Shown here one piece after another: positions 41,368-47,634 of a DNA stretch of 47,634 nt; within the stretch, counting starts at the first letter, position 1; every line of letters begins with the position of its first letter. Below the pieces are notes generated by a model. The model searched no databases and was not told the origin of the DNA. It saw only the letters and a list, made by a program, of their open reading frames with translations. The DNA is from Rhodanobacter fulvus Jip2 (GTDB lineage Bacteria; Pseudomonadota; Gammaproteobacteria; Xanthomonadales; Rhodanobacteraceae): assembly GCF_000264315.1 (NCBI RefSeq), contig NZ_AJXU01000013.1, positions 1-47,634 of the forward strand, written 5' to 3'. The translations under genes and the position numbers were made by a program.

Positions 41368-42791
41368 TGGCCAACCGCAACGCCAAGGGGCGCCTCGTCG
41401 TTGTCTCCAACCGGGTGGCCTTGCCGCGACAAACCGCGACCGGCGGCCTGGCCTCCGCCCTGCAGGCGGCGCTGCACGAACTGGGCGGCCTGTGGTTCGG
41501 ATGGAGTGGCAAGCTGGCCGCGGAAACCGGTGCCGAGGTGCATCGCCTGCACGACGCCAAGGTGGATTACGCCACCATCGACCTCTCGCGCGCCGACCAC
41601 GACGACTTCTACACCGGCTTCGCCAACGGCACGCTGTGGCCGATGCTGCATTACCGGCCCGACCTGGTGGACTACCAGCGCAGCCATCTGGAAGGCTATC
41701 TGCGCGTCAACGAGATCTTCGCCCAGCACCTGTGCCAGCTGATCACGCCCGAGGACGTGCTGTGGGTACACGACTATCACCTGATTCCGCTGGCCGCGAT
41801 GCTGCGCCAGCGCGGCGTCAGAAACCGCATCGGCTTCTTCCTGCATACGCCGTTGCCGGCCGCCGGCCTGCTGATCGCGCTGCCCAACCACCGCGAGCTG
41901 CTGGAAACCCTGGCCAGCTACGACCTCATCGGCGTGCACACCACCCGCGACCTGCGCGCGCTGGAGGACTACTTCCTGCATGAAGCGGGCGCCTCCATGC
42001 GCCTGGGCGGACGCATGCGCTCGGCCGGCGGGCGGGTATTCCGCGCCGCGGCATTCCCCATCAGCATCGACACCGCGGGTATCGCCAGGACGGCCAGCGA
42101 CGCCGGCGCGCACAAGGAAATCAACCAGCTGCGCACCAGCCTGGACGGGCGCGCGCTGATCATCGGCGTCGACCGGCTGGATTATTCCAAGGGCTTGCCG
42201 CAGCGCTTCGAGGCCTTCGCGCGGTTGCTGGAACGCGCGCCGGAGCTGCACCGCCAGGTCACCTTCATGCAGATCGCGCCGCCCTCGCGCGGCAGCGTGC
42301 TGGAATACCGGCAGATCCGCCGCGAACTGGAGCGCAGCGCCGGCCACATCAACGGCAAGTACGCGACCCCCGACTGGGCACCGCTGCGCTACATCAACAA
42401 ATCGTTTCCCCACCGTCTGCTGGCCGGCTACTACCGCAGCGCGCGCGTTGGCCTGGTGACGCCGCTGCGCGATGGCATGAACCTGGTGGCCAAGGAATAC
42501 GTGGCATCGCAGAATCCCGACGACCCGGGAGTATTGATCCTCTCGCGCTTCGCCGGCGCGGCGCAGGAACTTCCCACCGCCTTGCTGGTGAACCCGGCCG
42601 ACACCGAGGAAGTGGCCGACGCACTGCAGCGCGCGCTCAACATGCCGCTGCCCGAACGGCGCGATCGCTGGCGGGCGATGATGAAGGTGCTGGAGCACAA
42701 CGACATCACGTTCTGGCGCAAAGCCTTCCTCAGCGCACTGACCGAGAAAGCGCCGGTGGCGCAACGTCGGGTCGCCGAGACGCTGGGCTGA
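41367..42791 (+). CDS. otsA: Alpha,alpha-trehalose-phosphate synthase
   Basis: About 474 residues; a GTG at 41364 is an alternative start. It is a GT20 glycosyltransferase forming trehalose 6-phosphate from UDP-glucose and glucose 6-phosphate. The N-terminal RLVVVSNRVALPRQ, the WVHDYHLIPLAAML segment, the VDRLDYSKGLPQRF motif and LRDGMNLVAKEYVASQ are all present. Stop and start overlap the GH15 gene (GTGATG). Its end is only three bases from the convergent pgeF stop. It is the synthesis half of an osmoprotectant pathway. Confidence 0.96.
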   Translation: MANRNAKGRLVVVSNRVALPRQTATGGLASALQAALHELGGLWFGWSGKLAAETGAEVHRLHDAKVDYATIDLSRADHDDFYTGFANGTLWPMLHYRPDLVDYQRSHLEGYLRVNEIFAQHLCQLITPEDVLWVHDYHLIPLAAMLRQRGVRNRIGFFLHTPLPAAGLLIALPNHRELLETLASYDLIGVHTTRDLRALEDYFLHEAGASMRLGGRMRSAGGRVFRAAAFPISIDTAGIARTASDAGAHKEINQLRTSLDGRALIIGVDRLDYSKGLPQRFEAFARLLERAPELHRQVTFMQIAPPSRGSVLEYRQIRRELERSAGHINGKYATPDWAPLRYINKSFPHRLLAGYYRSARVGLVTPLRDGMNLVAKEYVASQNPDDPGVLILSRFAGAAQELPTALLVNPADTEEVADALQRALNMPLPERRDRWRAMMKVLEHNDITFWRKAFLSALTEKAPVAQRRVAETLG

Positions 42792-42794
42792 GCG

Positions 42795-43553
42795 TCAGCC
42801 GCGCCGGGACGGTTCCATCCAGATCAGGCTGGCGAAACGACCGCTGCCGGCGGCGTCCCGGCGGTACGAATAAAAACGGGGGTCGGCAAAGGTGTCGAAG
42901 CCACCGCCGCTGACCTGTCGCACGCCAGCCGCCTGCAGACGCTGGCGCGCCAGCCCGGCCAGGTCGCACAGCCAGTGGCCGGGACGCGTCGGCGCGAAGC
43001 ACGCCGAGGCGGCGGCGTCGTGCGCCACGAAAGCCGTGCGCACCTCATCGCCCACCTCGTACGACGCCGCGCCGATGCACGGCCCCAACCAGGCCAGCAC
43101 GTCGCCGCGCGGCGACGCCATCTGTTCCAGCGTCGCCTCCAGCACACCGCCGGCCAACCCGCGCCAACCCGCATGCGCGGCGGCAATCTCGCGCCCATCC
43201 ACGGCGCAGAACAGCACGGGCAGGCAATCGGCCGTGAGGATGGACAACACCGTGCCCGGCACCCGCGACACCGCCGCATCGGCCACCGGCTCGTCGACGC
43301 TGGGCAACGGCCCCAGCTCGGCCACCTCGCTGCCGTGCACCTGCCGCAACCAGCGCGGCGCCGCAGGCAACGCCAGCGCCTGCTGCAGGGCACTGCGATT
43401 GGCAGCCACCGCCTCGGCCACGTCGCCATTGCGCAAGCCAAGGTTGAAACGCTCGAACGGCGCCACGGACACACCCGGGCCGTGCCGCGTGGTGACAGCC
43501 GCATGCACCCGCGGCGGCGCCGGCCAGTCGGGGAAAATCCAGGATTCGGTCAT
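42795..43553 (-). CDS. pgeF: Purine nucleoside phosphorylase PgeF (YfiH)
   Basis: 252 residues from the Met at 43553, of the YfiH/LACC1 (formerly polyphenol oxidase) family, copper- or zinc-linked purine nucleoside phosphorylase/adenosine deaminase activity in characterised members, with a reported role in peptidoglycan editing. Conserved pieces are RQVHGSEV, ILTADCLPVLF, AAAHAGWRGLAGGVLE and GPCIGAASYEVGDEV. In E. coli it is next to rluD and clpB; here both neighbours have been separated. It lies 21 bases downstream of the membrane protein gene. Confidence 0.93.
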   Translation of the reverse strand: MTESWIFPDWPAPPRVHAAVTTRHGPGVSVAPFERFNLGLRNGDVAEAVAANRSALQQALALPAAPRWLRQVHGSEVAELGPLPSVDEPVADAAVSRVPGTVLSILTADCLPVLFCAVDGREIAAAHAGWRGLAGGVLEATLEQMASPRGDVLAWLGPCIGAASYEVGDEVRTAFVAHDAAASACFAPTRPGHWLCDLAGLARQRLQAAGVRQVSGGGFDTFADPRFYSYRRDAAGSGRFASLIWMEPSRRG

Positions 43554-43574
43554 GGCGGCATGGTCCACGAACAA

Positions 43575-44993
43575 TCAAACATCGCCAGCCCCCGCCGCAT
43601 GACGTTGCTCTGACCCTTGTGCCCCGGCCTCGGGACGTCCAGCCTTCCGCCGCCGCACCCAGGTAACGAGGCATCCCAGCGCGAAGACCGCCAACAGATA
43701 AGTCAACGGCCGAAACGGCACGCTGTAGCGCGACAGTGGCAGTGCCGCCAAATGCACCAGCACGAAATAGGCATGGATGAAGGCCGCCGCCCGCATGCCC
43801 ATGACGGCTGGCGCGGACAGCCACCGGGTTGCCGCCGGCACAAACGCAAGCAGGGTCCCGACAAGCCCCAGCAGCATCAGCAGCGGGTGGAGGCCCACCA
43901 TCACCGACATCAGGACGATCAAGCCATGATTGGAGAGCCACGGCGAGCGATGCACGGGATATTCGAACAGATTTTTCCAGCCGCTCTGCTCCGTCCAGGC
44001 AAACAGCGCCATCGGCTTGCCCACCACATACCAGCGGAGCATTTGCCAGGGATGAGCGCGAAACTTGCCCGCGAGATCGACCAGCGCGGCGCGCACGCTG
44101 GACTCGGCTTGCGCCGCCGCCGGATCACCACGGTAGGGATAACCAAAGGTCGCAGGATCGCCTCCGCGCATCATGTCCGGATAGCTGCCCTGATGAATCG
44201 TCACCGCCATCGCATGCGACTGCTTTTGGTGCGAAACCTGCGTATTCCGCACCCACCATGGCGTCATCACGGCAACGAAACCGAGCAGGAATATCGACGT
44301 CATCATCCACTGGCGCCGCCACGCCGGCACGGCGAGGGCCAGACCGAACACGACCCAAGCCAGTTGGTCCAGCGTGGGCCGAAGCAGGCAGGCCACGCCC
44401 AGACAGAGGCCCGCAACTGCCATCAGCGCGGCCCGTCGCCTCGGTGATGGCGCCATCAGCCCGCATGCCGCCGCCATCACGAAACCGGTGAGCCCGAGGG
44501 AAAACGGCGTTTCTGTAAGCAGGTACGGCACGTAGACCACCAGATGTGGACTCAGCGCCGTAAGCACCGCCACCGGGATCGCCCACAACCAGCCAAGCAA
44601 CCGCGCCGCCAGCAGGCCGATGAGCCACACCACGAGCGCGCCCAGCCATGCCTGCGCCACCACCACGTGATGGATGAAGCCACCCAGGTCGCCAGGATCG
44701 AAAAATGGTGCCAGGAACAAGGGGTAACCGGGCGGGCGTTTGGCGTCCGGCAACAGCTGTCCATTGAACTGGCCCACCAGCACTCGGGGGTCGGACGAAT
44801 ACACACCATGCAAGGTGAGATTGGCCGCATAACTGACGTAGTCGCGGGCATCATTGCGGATGGGAACGTCAACCTGCGTGCCCACCGCGGTCCACCAGCG
44901 CAACGCCAAACCCAGCAGGACGATGGCGAAAAGCGCGGGCAGGAACCAGCGTGGTCGCGGCATCGCGACTCTCCCGATATCAGTTGTCGTCAA
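43575..44993 (-). CDS. GT-C type (ArnT/PMT-like) membrane protein
   Basis: 472 residues with about 10 to 12 hydrophobic helices and an aqueous loop after TM1 carrying RNDARDYVSYAANL (acidic residues at 48 and 51), the layout of lipid-linked GT-C glycosyltransferases (GT39/GT83-like). RPPGYPLFLAPF and LTETPFSLGLTGF further support this. It could attach a sugar from a polyprenyl-phosphate donor to lipid or protein in the periplasm, but the acceptor is unknown. A second start at 44963 is possible. It sits between rluD and pgeF, an unusual insertion. Confidence 0.8.
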   Translation of the reverse strand: MTTTDIGRVAMPRPRWFLPALFAIVLLGLALRWWTAVGTQVDVPIRNDARDYVSYAANLTLHGVYSSDPRVLVGQFNGQLLPDAKRPPGYPLFLAPFFDPGDLGGFIHHVVVAQAWLGALVVWLIGLLAARLLGWLWAIPVAVLTALSPHLVVYVPYLLTETPFSLGLTGFVMAAACGLMAPSPRRRAALMAVAGLCLGVACLLRPTLDQLAWVVFGLALAVPAWRRQWMMTSIFLLGFVAVMTPWWVRNTQVSHQKQSHAMAVTIHQGSYPDMMRGGDPATFGYPYRGDPAAAQAESSVRAALVDLAGKFRAHPWQMLRWYVVGKPMALFAWTEQSGWKNLFEYPVHRSPWLSNHGLIVLMSVMVGLHPLLMLLGLVGTLLAFVPAATRWLSAPAVMGMRAAAFIHAYFVLVHLAALPLSRYSVPFRPLTYLLAVFALGCLVTWVRRRKAGRPEAGAQGSEQRHAAGAGDV

Positions 44994-45074
44994 GGCTGCA
45001 TACTCGGATGTCCTGCCACGCGCACCCGCGGTGGCGTGGGCCAGTTGGGAAAAGTCCGGGATCGGTCATTTTCT

Positions 45075-45111
45075 CGGGAATCGGGAATCGGGAATCGGGA
45101 ATCGGGAATCG
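45075..45111. repeat. Tandem CGGGAAT repeats (variant 7-mer)
   Basis: Five perfect CGGGAAT units follow each other. The unit differs from the GGGATTC family by the central A/T order. It lies between rluD and the membrane-protein gene, 82 bases upstream of the latter's start. Confidence 0.85.
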
Positions 45112-45146
45112 AAGAGCGTCGCGCGCTTGGGTTTTCTTCCCCCGCC

Positions 45147-46121
45147 TCAGTAGTGGTCCGAGCCATGTTCGGCCAGATCCGCCCGCAACGCCTCGATCAG
45201 CAACTGCAGGTCCTCCGGCCGTTCGGCACTGAAGGACATTGTTTCGCCGGTGGCCGGATGCACGAAAGAGAGCTTTTCGGCGTGCAGCGCCTGGCGCCGA
45301 AAGCCGCGCAGCGTGGCAGCCAGTTCCGCCGAGGCGCCCTTGGGCAGTTTCAGCCCGCCGCCGTAGAGCGGATCGCCGACCAGCGGGTGCTGGATGTGCG
45401 CCAGATGCACGCGGATCTGGTGCGTGCGCCCGGTTTCCAGCTGGCACTGCACCAGGCTGTGGGCGCGGAAGCGTTCGCGCAGGCGGTAGTGGGTGACGGC
45501 GCGCTTGCCGTCTTCCTCGTCGCGCACCGCCTGGCGCAGGCGATCGCCCATGCTGCGGCCGATGGGTTCGTCGACCGTGCCGCCGGCCACCATCGTGCCC
45601 AGCACCACGGCCTCGTACTGGCGCTCCACCTCGTGCCGCGACAACAGGTCGACCAGCGCGGTGTACGTGGGCAGCGTGCGCGCCACCACCATCAGGCCGG
45701 AGGTGTCCTTGTCCAGCCGGTGCACGATGCCCGCGCGGGGCAGTTCGGCCAGTTTCGGGTCGTGGAACAGCAGCGCGTTGAGCAGGGTACCCGCCGGATT
45801 GCCCGCACCGGGGTGCACCACCAGGCCGGCCGGCTTGTTCAGCACCAGCAGGTGGTCGTCCTCGTGCACGATGTCCAGCGCGATGTCTTCCGGCGCGCTG
45901 GTAACCTCGTTCTCCAGCTCCGCCTGCAGCACCACCTGCTCGCCACCACGCAGCAACTGGCGCGGCGGCACGGTGGCGCCGTCGAGCGTCACTGCGCCGG
46001 ACTTGATCCAGCCGCTGAGCCGCGAGCGCGAATAATCGGGGAACATCTCGGCCAAAGCCTGGTCGAACCTGCGTCCTGCGGCGGTCAATGGCACCGCCGC
46101 TTCCTGCCTGATGGTGGTCAC
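45147..46121 (-). CDS. rluD: 23S rRNA pseudouridine synthase RluD
   Basis: 324 residues. It makes pseudouridines in helix 69 of 23S rRNA. It has an N-terminal S4 domain ([22 protein letters not shown]) and a catalytic domain with [12 protein letters not shown], catalytic Asp137. The C-terminal [24 protein letters not shown] is characteristic. It is divergent from bamD, as in many gammaproteobacteria, with a 70-base gap. Confidence 0.95.
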   Translation of the reverse strand: MTTIRQEAAVPLTAAGRRFDQALAEMFPDYSRSRLSGWIKSGAVTLDGATVPPRQLLRGGEQVVLQAELENEVTSAPEDIALDIVHEDDHLLVLNKPAGLVVHPGAGNPAGTLLNALLFHDPKLAELPRAGIVHRLDKDTSGLMVVARTLPTYTALVDLLSRHEVERQYEAVVLGTMVAGGTVDEPIGRSMGDRLRQAVRDEEDGKRAVTHYRLRERFRAHSLVQCQLETGRTHQIRVHLAHIQHPLVGDPLYGGGLKLPKGASAELAATLRGFRRQALHAEKLSFVHPATGETMSFSAERPEDLQLLIEALRADLAEHGSDHY

Positions 46122-46191
46122 GCCGGGCTCCGCGAGGCCGGGCCGGTTTCCGCTATCATGCCTTTTCGATCAAACATCTGAATTCTTTCCC

Positions 46192-47046
46192 ATGCGCGTA
46201 ATGAAGTTGCTGAAGTTCGACTTGCCTGTCCTGAAGGGGCTCGTCGTGATCGCCGTGGTCGTGTCGCTGAGCGCCTGCTCGATATTCAAGAACAAGCACG
46301 ACTCGCTCGACACGATGCCGGTGGACGCGCTGTACAACAAGGCGCACGTCTCGCTGGAGAAATCCGATTACGCCGCCGCCGGCAAGGCTTTCCAGCGCCT
46401 GATCGCACGCTTCCCCTCGGGTGAGTACAACGAGCAGGCGCAGCTGGAACTGGCCTACGCGCAGTACAAGGCCAACCGGCCCGACGACGCGCTTTCGACG
46501 GTCAACCGGTTCATCAAGACGTATCCGACCAACAAGCACGTCGATTATGCCTATTACCTGCGCGGCCTGATCAATTTCGACCGCACCGGTGGCGCGATCG
46601 AACGCCTGCTCAAGCGCAGCGACCAGCAGTCGCGGCGCGACCAAGCTTACAACCTGCAGGCGTTCGACGATTTCTCCGAGCTGGCGCGCCGCTTCCCGGA
46701 CAGCGCCTACACCGCCGATGCGCGCCAGCGGATGATCTACCTGCGCAACGTGCTGGCCCAGTACGAGATCAACGTGGCCGAGTTCTACCTGCGCAACAAG
46801 GCTTACGTGGCGTCGGCCGATCGCGCCCAGTACGTGATCGAGCATTACCAGCAGGCGCCGCAGACCGGTGACGCGCTGGCCATCCTGGCCCGCAGCTATC
46901 TGGCGATGGACCAGAAGGAGCAGAGCGACAAGGTGCGCAAGGTGCTGGCGCTGAATTATCCCGATCATCCCTATCTGGACGACCCGAAGTGGCCGCATCC
47001 GCCGTCCACCTTGCGCAAGATGGTGCCGTTTTCGGGGCATCACTGA
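46192..47046 (+). CDS. bamD: Outer-membrane assembly lipoprotein BamD
   Basis: 284 residues from the ATG at 46192. It has a signal peptide with lipobox VSLSAC and lipidated Cys29. TPR repeats follow (YNKAHVSLEKSDYAAAGKAF, YNEQAQLELAYAQYKANRPDDA, RRFPDSAYTADARQRMIYLRN), the scaffold that binds BamA for outer-membrane protein insertion. The alternative Met at 46201 would shorten the n-region only. A strong intrinsic terminator follows. Confidence 0.95.
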   Translation: MRVMKLLKFDLPVLKGLVVIAVVVSLSACSIFKNKHDSLDTMPVDALYNKAHVSLEKSDYAAAGKAFQRLIARFPSGEYNEQAQLELAYAQYKANRPDDALSTVNRFIKTYPTNKHVDYAYYLRGLINFDRTGGAIERLLKRSDQQSRRDQAYNLQAFDDFSELARRFPDSAYTADARQRMIYLRNVLAQYEINVAEFYLRNKAYVASADRAQYVIEHYQQAPQTGDALAILARSYLAMDQKEQSDKVRKVLALNYPDHPYLDDPKWPHPPSTLRKMVPFSGHH

Positions 47047-47068
47047 GCCAGGGGGGTTCGGGTGAAGG

Positions 47069-47097
47069 AAAAAAACCGGCGTTGAGCCGGTTTTTTT
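47069..47097 (+). terminator. Intrinsic terminator after bamD
   Basis: Perfect 12-bp arms AAAAAAACCGGC and GCCGGTTTTTTT with a five-base loop. T-runs on both strands allow use by bamD and, possibly, by read-through from nadE. Confidence 0.9.
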
Positions 47098-47325
47098 GTG
47101 TTGGGGGATGGGTTATCGGATGGTTGCGGAGTGGTTTTCGGCGGCGAAAGCCGGTCAGACATTTGGCTTCAGGAAGTTGGTTTTTTTGGGGTTCTTGGCG
47201 AGCACCGGCCCCTCTCCCCAACCCTCTCCCCGCGGGGGAGAGGGAGCGATCGCGGTGAGCAGGATCGCTCCATGGGCATGGTCGCGGTTGTCAGCGATGA
47301 GGCGAATGGATTGCGGAGTGCTTTA
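47098..47325. other. bamD-nadE spacer with repeat remnants
   Basis: No gene is supported. It contains AGCACCGGCCCCTCTCCCC (near 47200) matching part of the 16401 element, a second hairpin of CTCTCCCCGCGGGGGAGAG type, and a GATCGCGG/AGGATCGC-containing stretch near 47248-47268. The stretch is a probable degenerate element copy. Confidence 0.45.
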
Positions 47326-47634
47326 TCACTTCCATCCGGAAGTGATGGGGTACCTCCGCTCTCGTCCGAACGCGCGCGTAGTCACCCGCGGTCCCGGCGC
47401 GGACTGGCGGCGCTTGAACTCGTTGGCCAGTACCAGGCGCACCACGCGATGCACGGTGTCGGCATCGAAACCCTGCGCCACGATCTCCGCCTGTGATTGC
47501 TCGCGTTCGATGAAGCGGCTGAGGATGCCATCCAGTTCGTCGTACGCAGGCAGCGAATCCTGATCGGTCTGGTTGTCGCGCAGTTCGGCCGAGGGCGGGC
47601 GGTTGATGACTTCTTCCGGGATTGGGGATTCGGG
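47326..47634 (-). CDS. nadE: NAD+ synthetase, C-terminal end (partial)
   Basis: The 102 visible C-terminal residues, cut at the window edge, include EEVINRPPSAELRDNQTDQD, LPAYDELDGILSRFIEREQS and NEFKRRQSAPGPRVTTRAF, which match glutamine-dependent NAD+ synthetase. The enzyme amidates nicotinic acid adenine dinucleotide. Upstream of EEVI the protein reads PESPIP, which is what a GAATCCC-type repeat would encode, suggesting a repeat lies inside the gene. The stop codon is in a small hairpin (TCACTTCC...GGAAGTGA). Confidence 0.85.
   Translation of the reverse strand, partial: PESPIPEEVINRPPSAELRDNQTDQDSLPAYDELDGILSRFIEREQSQAEIVAQGFDADTVHRVVRLVLANEFKRRQSAPGPRVTTRAFGRERRYPITSGWK

Overview
GC-rich bacterial chromosome, most likely a gammaproteobacterium of the Xanthomonadales, family Rhodanobacteraceae (Dyella/Rhodanobacter/Frateuria type). 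This is inferred from gene order (yebC-ruvC-ruvA-kup-ruvB-ybgC-tolQRAB-pal-cpoB-queE-queC-tRNA-Lys; bamD divergent from rluD, with pgeF and clpB nearby), from a TonB-dependent receptor, and from the dense small palindromic repeats. No phage, IS transposase, rRNA operon or CRISPR array is visible. About 43 protein genes and one tRNA are supported; nearly all are housekeeping or envelope genes.

Layout. 1-1100: repeat-rich stretch around a small unknown gene. 1102-3804 (-): secreted M1 aminopeptidase, divergent from oxyR (3992-4930), whose upstream gap holds a textbook OxyR half-operator; then a small membrane-anchored protein. 5670-6484 (-): apt and a DUF2007 gene. 6589-9623 (+): glnS, a nucleoside deaminase-like gene and a VTT-domain membrane protein. 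9776-13544 (+): overlapping three-gene membrane dehydrogenase operon (Tat-exported small subunit, GMC flavoprotein, triheme cytochrome c). 13714-17791 (+): hybrid histidine kinase, LuxR-type response regulator and a PhnD-like periplasmic binding protein with no transporter beside it; this is the least conventional part of the window.

17851-33220 is one long minus-strand array: fmdB-like, aspS, an alpha/beta hydrolase, yebC, ruvC, ruvA, kup, ruvB, ybgC, tolQ, tolR, tolA, tolB, pal, cpoB, queE, queC and tRNA-Lys(UUU). It covers Holliday-junction processing, potassium uptake, the Tol-Pal envelope machine and queuosine precursor synthesis.

33483-35921 (+) is a TonB-dependent receptor preceded by tandem 8-bp boxes resembling MetJ operators. 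clpB (-) has a clear heat-shock (sigma-32) promoter and diverges from an otsB - GH15 hydrolase - otsA trehalose operon. pgeF, a GT-C type membrane protein and rluD follow on the minus strand, then bamD (+), and the 3' end of nadE (-) runs off the window.

Most notable non-genic feature: a family of 7-bp tandem repeats (GGGATTC and the variant GGGAATC), often in inverted pairs. They sit directly at gene 5' ends and in one case (ruvC), perhaps two (nadE), are translated into the protein. A second, MITE-like 145-bp element lies at 16401-16545.
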